Assembly: GCF_932526225.1 (NCBI RefSeq)
Contig: NC_064042.1
Coordinates: 4,385,001-4,449,000 of the forward strand
From: Nematostella vectensis
Taxonomy: Eukaryota > Cnidaria > Anthozoa > Actiniaria > Edwardsiidae
Direction of reading: 5' to 3'
DNA: 64,000 bases
The first letter of the stretch is position 1. The number at the start of each line of letters is the position of its first letter. A program made the position numbers and the translations under genes. Shown piece after piece: positions 22,144 through 35,560 of the stretch. Below the pieces are notes generated by a model, which worked only from the letters and a program-made list of their open reading frames with translations, had not been told where the DNA came from and ran no database searches.

Positions 22144-25100
22144 CTAGACCCCCGCGACTGCCGGCGACTGAGTCGGGGCTTGGGTCGGTGCTTGTGTCGG
22201 CGCTTGAGTCGGTGCCTGGGTAGGCGCCTGAGTTGGGGCTTGGGTCGGAGGCTCGACGCAACTGCATGTTGTCTCCTCGATCAGCATTCCCTCATCCTGG
22301 CAGATCTGCCGTAGACAAGGCTGACACTCGCACTGGCACGTGTTCGGGTTTCTCCACCTATATAACGGACACCGCTGGGCGGGGCTACATAGGCACTTGC
22401 ACGTCGCCGAGCTGAAGTACTGAAGGGAGTTGCACTGGGTCTGCGCATCGCTTCGGCACTTGCACCTACACTCGTTTTGACTGAACACCTGCATTTTTGG
22501 GTCACAACTGGATAACTTCACTGGACAGTCCTCGCGGCAGCCGGTGTGGTTATACTCGTTGATGCTGAGGAACTAGTTAGGGGCATAAATGTTAAGAATT
22601 GTTATCCTATTTGCCTGCTCACACTAATAGGCCCGATTCATACGTCGCGCTCCTGCCGTGACGGATCTGATTGTCTTTGATTTTGCCATCGTCCCGTTCT
22701 CAAGAGGACGTGTAAAAGCAAGAAATGCCGTCCTGAAAAGAAGGAGCGCCGACAAGAAATGCGTTCGCGCTCAATTTCAACGTGCACGAAGCGGCGTCCT
22801 CTTACAGGCGTCGTGGATCAAAATTACCCCAATGTTAACCCTATTCAGACCTATTAAGCCCCCCCCCTCCCCCCTCCGGAAAAATTGCTGTAACTTCTGA
22901 AACATAGCAGCTAAGAAACTAAAACTTGGTGACTTTTCTTTAAATCTACCTGCTACCTTTTGATGCCATTGACATGTCAATGGCATCCAGGTTGCCATGT
23001 TACCATGGCAACCGTTTTTTTTCACACATAGGTTTCCCAAAAACTAAAAAGTAATAAATTTTTCATATTTTGGTCCTGTTTCTCAGATTGAAAGGCCTCT
23101 TTGGACTTTGTTTAGGTGACAATTTTCACAACAGCGCTAGAATTTTTTTACCCCGGATATTTGGGGGGAGAGGTGGGTAAATTTTGCTCTCTCAGCTGTT
23201 GTTAAACATGTCACTAGATTTACTAGATGACACTTTAAAAGCTCATATTATTCCCTGGGAACGAGGACGATGTAGTGCTACAAGTGTGAAATCCCTACCT
23301 GGCCTCCTGGCCAAAGCTGTTGTTAAACATGTCACTAGATTTACTAGATGACACTTTAAAAGCTCATATTATTCCCTGGGAACGAGGACAATGTAGTACT
23401 ACAAGTGTAAGTATGCCTACCTGGCCTGTGGCAAGGTCAAACACTTCAAAAGTCACCGTCTCCATATGCGTAACGAAGCACTTGTGATTATGCATAGACC
23501 CCCCGCTACCGCCACACCGGTGCAGGTAAACGTGGGTGGGGTAGATTTGCGCGTGGGACGGCATGGGAAGAGCTACGGGCTGAAGGCGAGGAGCACAGTG
23601 CGCTTCGGTTGGACTAATCACTGTCGCCCCGTCTATTACGGATACAAAACACTGGTAAGGTTGTGATGATGTTGATGATAATGACGGTGATGATAATGAT
23701 GATCAAGATGAAGTGGATGATGATGATGATGATGATCAAGATGAAGTCGATGGTGACGATGATGATGTTGATGATGGTAGTAGTGGTGATGATGATGGTG
23801 ATGGTAATGGTGACGGTGACGGTGGTGGTGGTGGTGATGATGATGGTGATGGTGATGGTGATGATGATGATGATGTGATGATGATGATGATGATGAATAG
23901 GGGTAGTGGTAATGATAATCAACTGATACTATCATGATGATGATTCTCATAAAATGGCGGCCTGCAAAATCACAGAGATGGAAATGATGAAGATAATCAT
24001 AATGTTAAACTCATGATATTATGATGTTGATGATGGATAGGGTGATGATGATGACGATGATGGTGATGTTGAGACTGATGATGTAATGATGTTGGTGGTG
24101 ATAATGATAATTATGTGATGAAATTGATGACGATAATGATGAAACCGTGAATATATGATGATGGTTGGTGATGATGAAGATGGTGGTGGCAATGATGACG
24201 ATGATGATGATGACGATGTTAATGGTAGTGGTGATATAATAACTAAGATGACGGTGATGATAGCGATAAAGACATGATGATGAAAATTATGATTAAGATA
24301 GTTATGGTGATCATGATGGTCTGAGAATGGTCATGACCAGGATAAATGAGTCGACAATGATACGTGAGCTTATCACGGTGATAAAACCATGAAATATTTT
24401 TACTACTAGTGATGTTGACGTTGTCTATCTGTGGCGCATCGCATTGTCCGGTCAGCGGTGCCGTAAGAGTCCGCTTGCGGACCATCTCCGAGTACTGACT
24501 CCGCCTACTGTCACTCATCAGGAGCTCTAGTAACCGCTCGGGAATCTGTTGATAAAATGACATCATCTAATCTACACAGGCACACGACTATTATTTTGAA
24601 CTCATTCCTTTAACATAGCACCTTAAAGAAGACCAATCACGCCGCCATTTTATGCTCACGCTCAATGGCGAGTCGTCATACAAAGCAACCATTTCCATCG
24701 CCTAATTAAAGCAAGTTACCGATAAGTTTTCAATCAAATCCTCAATAACATATCAGACTTCATTCGTAGATTGTTAGTTTGAAGTTTCCTTGTTAATAAA
24801 CCGCTATATTTTCAATAATAAACAATAACAAAGGAGAGGGTGATCGACATTCTTTAAGTAAGGGATGATTTTGGTAATTGCAATGTAAGGGATCATTTAC
24901 TTTTCAAATATCCAGTTGCTCTGTAGCTCAGGCATTCTCGACACGCTATCCTAGGTACGCAATTTAAGTTTTTAAAAGAATAAGAAAGACAAATATGGGT
25001 ACAAGAAGGTCTACTCCTATTTAACGTAAGGTTGCACTTATAGAATCTGTGTCGTAACCCGCAGTGCCTCATAGGTATCAAATAAAAAAATAAATAACGC

Positions 25101-26548
25101 AAATAAAATAAATACCGGTTAAGAAAGCTTTTGCAATCTTAAACAAAGTTTTAATTTATGTACCCTAAACGTTTACACAGCGTTCGGAGACCAGGATCCA
25201 GTCATTTATACCTTACCCATGAACCACTGCGTGGTAGGATACATTGATTCAAGGTCTATATCCCGGGAGGGGGTTCTTCAGGGTAAAAGTAATAGGGATG
25301 TTCGTCTAGAAATTTGAAAAATACTCCTTAAACTACCTGCACAACAAAAATTGCTACCCTAAAAAAATAAACCAGAAGCATTAAAAGTACCTTTTCTAAG
25401 AGAAAAGCCTTTTTTTTCCAAATACCCCTTAAAATTACCTGAGGCCCAATTTTGACCCCTAAAACCCCTTACACACAGGCCTTGCGTTTCCTGTGCGATT
25501 CAGGTCAAAGATTTAGGTAATTGCTTATATGTAGACGGTTATGAAATTTTGGCGGTCATTTGAAATCCAAGTCGGGTCGCGTCTTTATTGTAGGGTGCGT
25601 TTGTGCATTTACACCCGTTGGAATAGCAAGTCTTACATTATATTTTTTGAGGATGATAGAGATTTAGTATAGATGATAGCATTATTTTTCTTTATTCTCG
25701 ATAGCTTAAAGAAGACGCGCTCTATTAACTATGTTAATGTTCTTTGCATTGCAGATTTATACAGCTTGACGACATCTTTTGATTCATTTTTGAAATTGTG
25801 TTTACTGTTCGCAACGAACTGACAGATAACTCAACTATTGAGAACTCAGAGTCATAGTTTAGCTTTGTGATTTTTGTAGTGTTCAATAGCTTAACATGCA
25901 TTCTTTTGTGAACATGTTGCTCTCACATAAAGTTTCAGAACTCATACGTTGCAAGTTATTCCGGACTAACGACTCTTTTCCGCTTACTTGCCTGTGTGCT
26001 TTAGATGACGGGCTCGGCTTTCTATTTAGATTAAATCACAGTAATTCATTTTCAATTGAATTTATCTAGCATTCTCATATTTCACCTTGAAAACTTCTAG
26101 AAGAAAATGACGCATTTTGAAAGTTTTTTTGGAGGTTACGATGGCTTTGATGGTAGGACGAATGGAGGCAATTTCACTTAAACAGCTCTGGCTTAATTGA
26201 TAGCTAATTCGGGTGACACTTTCTGACAATAGCTGTTTAAACGGTCGATAAGAACATATTTAGACAATGATAAAATCCTGTTCCAATTTCTAAAACCGTG
26301 TATTAAAACAGTGATTCTTAAATTTATGAGCCTCTCCGACCTTCTCTGATATCTATAAAGAACTAAATAATTTCTTGGACAGCTCTTACAAGTATTTGCA
26401 TGTCAAGTAAAATCAAAAGTAAACTGATGATTGAGTGGTGTTTAAATTTTCGGTTAAATTAAAAGAAAAGTTAACTTACAATTTTTCTCGAGTCGAGTTT
26501 TGTGAGGGCGACAAGAAGAAGCACGGCAACGAAAATGGACTTCATCAT
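22144..26548 (-). CDS. secreted VEGF/PDGF-like growth factor 1, four exons
   Basis: Minus-strand exons 26480-26548, 24404-24545, 23421-23632 and 22144-22572 join in phase (0, 1, 0) to 283 residues. Exon 1 encodes a signal peptide (tandem Met, KSIFVAVLLLVAL). Exon 2 is a propeptide-like segment. Exon 3 carries the PDGF/VEGF core: CAPRLQPVALP, then LHRCGGSGG and HKC. Exon 4 begins with NHTGCREDC, then CRCKC, CKCLC, CQCEC and CSC, the silk-like CXCXC pattern of VEGF-C/D tails, and ends in a Thr/Pro tail of APTQ repeats. Canonical VEGF has RCGGCC; here the paired cysteines are replaced, so the knot is atypical. A ligand for a receptor tyrosine kinase is the likely role. It is a tandem paralogue of the gene at 28135-31631. 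The exon 2 boundaries are the least certain. Confidence 0.8.
23195..23435. repeat. 121-bp tandem duplication covering a splice donor
   Basis: Two copies with a 121-bp period (ctgttgttaaacatgtcact at 23196 and again at 23317). The copy next to exon 3 of VEGF-like 1 includes its CCAG|GTAG donor, and the intronic copy keeps the same donor sequence. Confidence 0.8.
23663..24270. repeat. GAT/GGT microsatellite
   Basis: Interrupted GATGAT/GGTGAT repeats in an intron of VEGF-like 1. The Asp-, Met-, His- and Ile-rich frames here are artefacts. Confidence 0.9.
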
Positions 26549-28134
26549 CCGACGAGAGATACCACGAGCTCTTCCACTAGGCCTATCTTCCCCTCAAAAC
26601 TCCCCTCGATTACTTTTCTTTTAGTTTGAAGAAACTGACAAAATCTACTTACCAACGATTCTCATTGGCTGTTAATCCTAAGGGACTGGTACCTATCCAC
26701 TCATCAAGGTACATGATTGGTCAATGAGGCTCTGGCGTCATCAATGTGTAAGTTATCCGAAAATTGTGGCCGTAGAACAAGCATTTAAACCCTAGGCTCC
26801 TCAAATATCTCTCGTTCTAATCCCAAATGCAAACTTGGAGAGGTCATTTACTGTAACTGGATCTAAGCCGCGGAAGTAGCTCGAGTGCATCGTATCCAAG
26901 TTCTTGTTCACCGTCATGTCTCGGTTATCCATAAAAACGACATTTGGGTATAAAAAAATTCTAATATGCTTGCTTTTTAATCGGTTTCTAGTGACGATAA
27001 TAATGTATTGGTGATGTTAATACAAAGTTATGATATTATTTTCGCCTTGCCACCCCTTAATTTTTAAAACCACGTTTATAACTTTTAAGAAAATATCGCG
27101 AAAAAGGGCGGATGTCAAATTTGAGAGCTCTGTGGATTAGATTTCGAGATGAGGAATGATTACCAGATCCGACATATTGTGTTTTGTGACTCCAAGGCTG
27201 GGTGCACGCTTAAACGATGGAATATGCTCTGTGTACTCTTTTTAATAGAAAAATAATAATAAAAAAAGCATTCTCATTGTAAGTCTCATTGTTTTATTTG
27301 GCCAAAGTGTTTATAAACTAACACTAACTCATGTCATGTGTCTTTTTACAAAACCAGAGATTTCGACGGGTTGGCGCGAGAGATTTCACCTGTGTTTTTC
27401 GACTTCGGGATACCTTTGGAAGGGTGGATATGGGCCTGGTTGCCTCTGTCGTATGCCAAATACGTCAGCTATACTTTGATTTTGCCATTTGGAAATAGCA
27501 AAAAAGTAAGTGTCATAAAAATCCAACAAAGCAAAGGGTCATTTCAACTTTTTTTTTAATTCCACAATATCTATTTGTATTGTGCAGTCAATGCGGTCTT
27601 TTGTGTCACTGTTTAAGTTCTACTAATTATGTTATATTTTTCCTCATTCCCCTAACCGACCCCCCCCCCCCCCACCTCAATCCCCCTTCCCCCCACTCAC
27701 ACAGACGATCACCAATCCAAGTGTAAACAAGGTTTCCAGTATCTCATGTAATCTCAAAGACTTATTACAACCATTGCCTTCTACATACTCATACTATGCC
27801 TCGAAAACTTGTGATCGTTGTACAAAAAACTAAGTCTTATTCCCTGGTCAGGTAATGGTACTTACAGTGCATTTAAATATACAACCCCCAATTTGCCTGG
27901 AATTTGCCATGATAAATCGGGGGCTTAGCCATAATAGCCGTAGACTATCATCTATCATCATATGCAAAAAGATGCGCTGGTTCTATAATAAGAAATTATC
28001 GCTTTTTTGCAGGCGAGGCCTCCCGTTACCAGTAGCCACTCTTCAGGTAAAATCTAACGACACGCTTATCAACGTACACGAGAAACGTTAGTGTTTTATA
28101 GTTTGTAAAATTGTTTATAATTTATTGCTTCAGT
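26549..28134. other. intergenic stretch between the two VEGF-like genes
   Basis: It contains the VEGF-like 1 promoter side, a C-run at 27660-27675, and an open plus-strand segment at about 27356-27507 bounded by an acceptor-like tttacaaaaccag and a donor-like gtaagtg. I do not recognise that segment, and it may be chance. Confidence 0.35.
28121..28126 (-). terminator. polyadenylation signal of VEGF-like 2
   Basis: AATAAA on the minus strand (tttatt on plus) lies eight bases past the VEGF-like 2 stop codon at 28135-28137, implying a very short 3' UTR if used. Confidence 0.5.
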
Positions 28135-31100
28135 CTACTCTACACAGGCACAATGTTCTTCGTCAAAATTCTTGTTGGCTTTTACGCATATATTTCTAAG
28201 ACAAGAGGCACACTCGCATTTGCATGTGTCTCTGTTCCATTCACGGTAGATCCCGCAGTTCTCCTGGACTAAGCAGTTGCATCGGCAGTTAGCGGGATCC
28301 ACGTGCTGGTACGTGGTATTGCAGTTGAGCTGACTGGTCTGACATGTACACAAGCAGTTTTCAAATGCTTCGTTAGCATTGCAGTCGGACGCTTTCTTGG
28401 TGCACTGGCTTTCGCATTTAGTGTGGTTATACATCACTGCATAGTGACTCTGCAAAACATGTTAAACTTGTTAAACATTGATATAATGTCAAAGAAGCTC
28501 GCACAGGCAGATAGTTAGGGGAGGGCACAGGGAGCACGCACAGGCAGATAGTTAGGGGGGGCACAGGGGGCGCGCACAGGCAGATAGTTAGGGGAGGGCA
28601 CAGGGAGCGCACACAGGCAAATAGTTAGGGGGGCACAGGGAGCACGCACAGGCAGATAGTTAGGGGGGGCACAGGGAGCGCGCACAGGCAGATAGTTAGG
28701 AGAGGGCACAATGAGCGCACACAGGCAGATAGTCATTCCTAGTGTACACTAACGACATAACGATATTACAACATAGGTGCCACAAATAGGCGCCAAAAAA
28801 ACCCCCGCCTTCCATCCTTGGGGACCCAGGGCGTCGCGGAGATCGGGACACAGGGAGCGCGCGCGAAAGAATAAGGAGGAAAAGACGTCTTTTACCCTTC
28901 TTTCTTTCGTCTTCACGCTTCCGGTCTCCGCGTCGCCCTGGGTCCCCGAGGATGCCCCCTTTAAACCCTCCCAAGCAGCCGTACCTCATAGGTAACGCCG
29001 TCATAGTATTGGACAGAGAGTTTCTCCATGCGACTCGCTACGCACTGCTGGTGCCGCCCTAGTAGGGTGATTCCCATGCACCGGTGGAGGGTCGTGTATT
29101 GTGGAATTGCAGTCACGTGGGGAGGGGTGTTAAGTATCACCACAACAGGGCGTGGCGCGCAATCATTCTCACTGTAGTACCGGGAGAAGTCAGAGTCAAA
29201 CAAGATTTTCTTTGAACCTGGAATTGAACCATTGTTTTCAGTCATGTGTTCGTTTTGTAATGACTCGAATGAATTATGTAAGTCTGATTTGGGTAGATTG
29301 ATTTCTTTTTGTCCACTTTCAATGGAGTGTCTGTTAGTTGAAACTGTTATACTGTAGAATAGTGTAACTTACCATGGTCTGGCAAAGGAGAATAAATTTA
29401 TTCCTTCAAATGTTTGTGTGGGGGGGGGATTCATACTGTGCACCTTAATTGGAAGATGCAGACTACTTCTTTTGGTTGCTCCTTTACGAGAACTATGAGT
29501 GGTCGATACCAGAGTGAATAAAAAGGGGACCAATCGCCGGAGACCGGGATCTGTGAAAATAGGTTTAAGAAGGGGATCCGATGGGGCAGCAAGGGGCTGT
29601 TGTTTCTCGTATTCATATCTATATGGAGTCACATCTACCGTATTTGACATTGTGCACAAAAGAATCAAGGGGGGTGGGGAGGGGCTGTTGTGTGTCCACA
29701 AGGATCAAAGGAGGGTGGGAAGGGCATTTTTGGTCTACCTACTGTCATCTATTACGACGTCGCTTTTGTGTCCGTATTCACATGATTCACTTGGATCACT
29801 CGCTCGTTTCTCGACATCGGCCTGTGGATCATCGCTCTGCATTCCATCCAACAGGGTGTCCTCCTTGTTCAAATCTGTCAGTAGCGTCAGTGGCCACTGT
29901 GGAAAATATACAAAACGTATCATTAAAGCTCAAGCTCAAGGTTTTCATTGATTTATTTTAAGATAGATACAGTTTGGTCTCGCTTCTCTAGAAATAGCCC
30001 CATCTTTTATTCGGGCAAGTTTAAACGGGCCTCTAGTGGCCCGAAAGACTCACACTTAATGGCGGCATCGCAAACCTACAATGCTGGACAAAAATAGTTG
30101 TCGCGTCCTTAAAAAAGGGCGGATTTCTCGATATCTATGGTTAGTCAACTAGCTTTCTACCCAAGACAAGACAATGTGATTTAAACCCCCCTTCCCCCCT
30201 TTCAATGTTGGATGTAACCATGCTTAAATTCTGAGAAAGACAGCCCGAATTGAACAACATTGTACTAGGGGGAGGGGAAGAAGCGCGTAGGAGGGGTAGG
30301 GTAACATGCAGTAAAATATGTAAGGCGAAATATGCAGTGAAGGTGAAATATGCAGTGAAAAATCAAAAAAGGCGACAACAGTTTTATCGAGCATTGTAGA
30401 TAACTAGCATGTTTGTGGGACGTTTAAGAGCCATTGTTGTCGTTGTTGCTGTTGTTGTTGCTGATGATTCCAGCCATGTCTAGAAATCAGGCGCTTGCAT
30501 AAGAATCGCTGTGAGGTGGGGCGAAAGGATAGCATTTGACTAACTTTTAATCACAATTAACCAACTTTCTAGCATCCAAAAGGCGAGGGGAGGGTGTGCG
30601 CTAAGCGACCTTCTAGTTACGAGCCTACAAAATATAAAGGCTTGCTCACCTTTATTAGGGCTACTAGATCTGCTAGTGATAAACTTGATACCGACTAGCG
30701 TCTGTCTCTGAGGTCAATAATTTGGGCTCACTGTGGGCTCCCTGTGGGCTCCCTGTGACGTCTTTATATTAGCGTCATATTACTCTACTTTGGCCGATTG
30801 TAAAAATAGTTCATCAAGGTCAATTGCCATAATACTAAACCCTCCATTGCCACCTTATCAGCAGCAGTGTTTTTGTCTTTATACTCGACATTACATGCAA
30901 ATTTTTGTTTACATATTTGGATGATTCCTAGATAACACGGTATTACCCGATATTGCAATACTTTTACTTCATATTAGTTTCATGGCAAAATTAAGATTTG
31001 TAAGATTGGTATAATCTGTCATCTATAATAATTGGTGTATAATCTATGGTTTTATTTAAAAAATTTTAATGACCTTAATAATTCTATTGTTGCGTGCTTC

Positions 31101-31631
31101 AATAACTTCGCCTTTCTTATTCCGCAAGCATATTTTTGAATATTAAATATTGAATGTGTAGGACAGATGAACAAACTATGGGTCCAGTAAACACACTGCG
31201 TCTATAGGATACATAAGTCGCGTAAATAAATACGATTTACGAAATCAGAATTGCATCATGAAATAAACGCGCTTTCACAGAAATCATTTCGCTTGTTTAA
31301 ATGCCCTTATTACTCTTGGCGACGCTTTGGAATCACGGCAAGTTTATCCAACGCTTTATGGGACAATTATTAACAATTAAAAACAATTTGCGAAAGCAGA
31401 ATACATAACTTTTGCCTCTTTGCTGCTAGTATAAATATACTGTTGCCGCATTTAATCGAAATAATATTATTGGTAATGTATTTCTTTAAGGAACTCTCTC
31501 TAAAAAGAGGGTTGCGACGTAACACTAAGTTATTTTTCTAAAGAACATAATGTTTGTGAATGTACCTTGAACGACGTTGATGTCTGAGTATAAGCGAAAG
31601 CAAGTACGGCTAAAATGTAGAGAACACGCAT
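28135..31631 (-). CDS. secreted VEGF/PDGF-like growth factor 2, four exons
   Basis: Exons 31566-31631, 29743-29896, 28985-29217 and 28135-28449 (minus) join in phases 0, 1, 0 to 255 residues, the same architecture as VEGF-like 1. Exon 1 encodes a signal peptide (MRVLYILAVLAFAYTQ). Exon 2 is an acidic propeptide-like region with a KR dibasic site that could be a cleavage point. Exon 3 holds CAPRPVVVIL, LHRC and QQC. Exon 4 begins SHYAVMYNHTKCESQC, then has CLCTC, CRCNC, CKCEC and CAC. The RCGGCC motif is replaced by RCMGITLL, so two knot cysteines are missing, as in the paralogue. It lacks the APTQ tail. Intron 1 is 1.67 kb. Head-to-tail tandem duplication is inferred from shared exon phases and motifs. 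Function beyond a secreted growth factor is not visible. Confidence 0.8.
28497..28735. repeat. 37-bp minisatellite, about 6.5 units
   Basis: Units read gcacaggcagatagttaggg followed by a G-rich stretch and cacagggagcgc. It lies in intron 3 of VEGF-like 2. Confidence 0.85.
28790..28972. mobile_element. MITE with GGGGACCCAGGGCG inverted ends
   Basis: Subterminal inverted repeats: CTTGGGGACCCAGGGCG near 28818 and CGCCCTGGGTCCCCGAGG near 28933. The GC-rich interior has its own weak palindrome. It lies in intron 3 of VEGF-like 2. Confidence 0.6.
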
Positions 31632-33775
31632 GTTGACTGCGGTACGCTAAAATCAGTGATGCGCGGAGTTTAAAGACGCGGAAAGATATGCACCACAGTC
31701 CGGTGACTCGTGCGGCAGCCGGGTCGTGACATGAGTTATTCACGTTCTGATTGGACTAAAAATGCTGGGATTATATAACCCTATTAATTACATTGGACAA
31801 CGCTGTAAGACGTAACGAAGAATGGACCAGAAAAAAATGAACACGAAGTGCAAAAAACTTACAGTTCAGATTGAGTTCTCGTACACCTTCTATGATAATA
31901 ACATTGTTACAATCTGTGTTTGTTTGCTAGACTCGAGGTGGAAATGAGCTACCTTTTTGATATAAAAAATACTTACATAATGAAAAAAATGATTTATTCT
32001 TGCGGTGATTATGGAGCATCTGCCAAATTTAGTAATATTTATGATTAAATATGAGGGAAGTAGTTTTCGTACTTTTCATAATGACAGATGCAGGCGTGAT
32101 AAATAAAACAGGGGACCCTCTTTTTATACCGGCGCTGAAACCTCTCGATTGCTTTGGACCAACGTGTTAGAGGAGTGGCGAAGGCGGACGTTTACGATAA
32201 ACAGGTCACTCGAAACCGAAATATTTCCCCCCTAAATATTTCCCAAATAAAAACATTCGGTTTCGAGAAGTGCGCTAAAGAAATTACAAGTACAATCTCC
32301 AAATCTGGAGTGATTTGTCGGCGATGGATCTTTCATTTTTTTTTAATCAGCTTATAAGAACTAAGCCAGTCATAGGAAAGCTGAGGGAGGGCTTTACCGC
32401 TGCTGCCGTTATTTTGTTATTTTATAGTCTTCGTCATCTAACAAAATGGTCTCAAACAAAGGTATATAACCCCAGTTCTTAAACGAAACCCAATAAACGG
32501 ACAACCGAATTGATCATTCAACACCCTATCTAGGATAGCAGTAATATGAAGTTTAGACAGAGCTAACCGTTACTTGGATCAATTTTTCTTGGCTTGCGCC
32601 AAAACCGCTTAATATAGTTAAAGAGAATTGAATAGAAGCTGAAGTGCGAGAGTTTTGCGCAGACGTGAGTGCCAAAGTCAAGTCGTTTCCAAGATACGGT
32701 ATCCAGCACTACGCTCGCACTAACAAAGAATGCTCATTAGCTCGCTTGGTAAAGGGCTTTTGTTCGCAAATATCGGATCCCCTGGCTCCGGTAGTAGCCC
32801 ATCTTAATGTAGTTTTATCAACGGAAGCAAGCTAATAACGATGGATTATGCTTATTTTATTGCGAAAGATGAGAAATAAAATAAGCGGGTCGATTTATAA
32901 AGATAACGTGTAATTCCATCTATCATCATCATCATCATCATCATCATCTTCATCTTCATCATCATCATCGTCATCATCATCGTTATCATTTGATGTTCAT
33001 TTCTCTGTTACTAGTATGCTGCAACCAAAAGTCAAAACAAGAGTATTGATGCTCACACGTGGTGCTTATTCTTGAAATAAGCACTTCTTAAAATATCAAA
33101 ATAAACAAGGATCCGTTTCACATTAGGGATGAGGGGAAATAAAAGGCTAAAATTATCATGTCGCTGTTATTGTCGTCAGAAGTAGTGATACATAAAAACT
33201 ATTCTCTACAAGGCGTCTGTAGGGTCACAGATAACTTGATGTTGATTGATATTCGACATCTCTAAGAAATTCAAGTGTTTTTATATATACACACAAGTAC
33301 ATGATTTTCACGTTAACATTAATAAAAATACAAAAACAAGTAATACAAGAGTCCAGCTACTTTTAGAATACCACCCCTAGTTAAAAAAAGAGTCATATAT
33401 AAATTTAGAAACCTCCCCCTGCGCTGTTATAGGAAGATTTATTAGGTTCTGAAAAATGAGTCTTTCATCAATATATATTTTATCTTTCATGACCTTGTTA
33501 ACTTTTAAAACCTTAAGCACTCGTTTTCTTGCCATCTCATGTCGCTTAATTTGATCAGGAAGTGGAACTCGTCTTATTCGACCTTCCCTGAATTACTGAG
33601 AACAGATTTTATCCTCAGGATTTCTAAAGGGACTATGGTAGCGCCCAGTCTCGATTTCAAGTTTATGACTACCCACATCCTTAGGTGGGTGAAGGCTTTT
33701 CGGTGGTTGAGGTTGGGAATGTTAGAAAGGTGTGTCTCAAAATCTTATGTCGTTTTGAAAGTTCTATACACATGA
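31632..33775. other. gene-free stretch upstream of VEGF-like 2
   Basis: No supported exon. TTATATAA at 31771-31778 could be a TATA box for VEGF-like 2, about 140 bases before its ATG. A TCA-repeat microsatellite is at 32924-32992. Confidence 0.4.
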
Positions 33776-34200
33776 TACAGGGCCCTGAGGGGGGGGGGGG
33801 GGGGGGGTCCAAATCCCGATTCCCGCCCGTTATTCTCGCAAAATCCCGGTGGCTGTACTGCCATTATACAGGGGAGGCTGTATAATGGCAGGGGGGGAGG
33901 GGAGGGGGGCTGAAAAGAGGGCATACATTTAGAAGGGTTAGGAGTCTTAGGAAGTGACGTCCGCTGAGCAGCAAAAAAAGATCTTAAAATGCGAAAACTA
34001 ATATTGATTAACAACGTTTTCAGCATAAACAAGAAGAGATTTGAAAATTTCCGTTCCCGCGTTAAAGCATTTTGATTCCCGTTCCCGGTAAATAGACAAA
34101 TCCCGTTTCCGGAAACCCTAATCCCGTTTTCCCGGCTCAAAAATAAGGCGAATCCCGGCTCCGGTTTTACCCCGTCAGGACCCTCTCTAGGTTTTTTTTT
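33776..34200. repeat. tcccg-rich dispersed repeat with G runs
   Basis: Many copies of aatcccg/gttcccg occur, plus long G runs and a 14-bp hairpin (CTGCCATTATACAG at 33857 and its complement). The class is not recognised. Confidence 0.4.
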
Positions 34201-34240
34201 TTACCGGAATGTTCCAATTCTTGCGCTGCCATAGGCATCA

Positions 34241-34600
34241 CAAGTCCGTACCAAGGGGGAAGGGGGGGGGGGGGGGGGGGGTGCAAGGAGTGCGTTTGCA
34301 CTCCCTCCCACTCCCACAGCGGCGGTGCTATTAGTAGACAAAACTGTTAAGCATAAGCGAATTAATTTAAAAAAACGGGGCATTCTAGATTACTCTTATA
34401 TGTTAGAAATCTAAATGTCAAACTTTTTTGTTACCAAATCCGACAAGAAAGAAAGAAACATCCCCGGAGATTCTGATTTTTTTATCAGAAATCTAACCCC
34501 GTACCCACTATCCCCCCCAAAAAAAATTTCCCAGATTCTGGAAAAAAAAAATTTCCGGATTTCCCACCCCCGCCCAGGAAAAATCTTGGGTACGTGCCTG
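34241..34600 (-). mobile_element. diverged CAGGCCCGTACCC-type MITE
   Basis: Ends CAAGTCCGTACCAAGG and CTTGGGTACGTGCCTG, with an exact catca duplication on each side. The interior shares the tagacaaaac, accaaatccgacaag and tttttatcagaaatctaac blocks, inverted, with 3404-3726. Confidence 0.7.
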
Positions 34601-34605
34601 CATCA

Positions 34606-35560
34606 GATTTTTATATGACTTAGATAGCCCCCCCCCCCCCCTCACTCCTCTTCTGTTTCCGTGATGGATGTCCCATTTATGATAACCTTAGAAAAGAAAT
34701 GCTTGATGTTCTGGAAAAAGACAGCAAGGAACAGCTTTTCTATTTACTCTTAAACCCGCCAAAAAGTGCAAAAGGCTGTTGCAAAGCACATTTTTCTGTG
34801 TATGTGTATAAGGAAAGGAAATAAGGAAATAGAATAAGGAAAGGGAATATAGAAATTTATTGGTTGAAATAACCTGTGACAAAATATGGTACCAATAATA
34901 AAACTTCTACATCTACATTTGATGGTCAGCGGTATTATACATCGAAACAAAACAACCAAGATGGCGTCCATACTGACAAGGTAGCCGCTCTGAATGATTT
35001 GATTTTTTTCCAGATTTTGCAAGGCTTTTCTTAGATTTTGATCCCTATTTAATTCGCGTTACTTATACTATCCGTTTATGATAAATGTAGCTGTAACTTT
35101 TGCTTTGCGATAGGAATTGAAAAATGATGAAATTTCTAGCCCTGATTTCAAATTGAAATGTGTAGAGATTATCTGTGATTTTCTGTGTTCTGAACGACGT
35201 TTTATATACGAGGAATTTGTGAGGGAACCTATTATATCCTGACAAAGGGGATATCAATCAAATGAAGAGCTCTGCTCTGAGGAGATATTCTATTTTCTTA
35301 CCATTCACTTCACATTCAAATGCCAAGTTACTTTTTAATCATTTTGTTTCTATGGGAGAACGGGGAAATGAGTTTTTAGAATCTAAAGCATGTTCACCCA
35401 TATGTTTGCCAAACATACCTGGGAGAGGAAACAAATCTAGAGCGGGAGTGGGCATAGAGTAAGCAAATTACAAAGGATGTATAAATATAGAAATTATAAG
35501 CCACCAACCCCCACGCCCGTCAACTGGCCGAGCAACTCATCTGGCTAAAAATATGCAGGA
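34606..35560. other. gene-free stretch
   Basis: AT-rich with a C run at 34628-34641. Several 60-90-codon frames lack motifs or plausible splice context. Confidence 0.4.

Noticed and set aside
23614-23950. His-, Asp- or Met-rich frames on both strands
   Set aside because: GAT/GGT microsatellite in an intron of VEGF-like 1.
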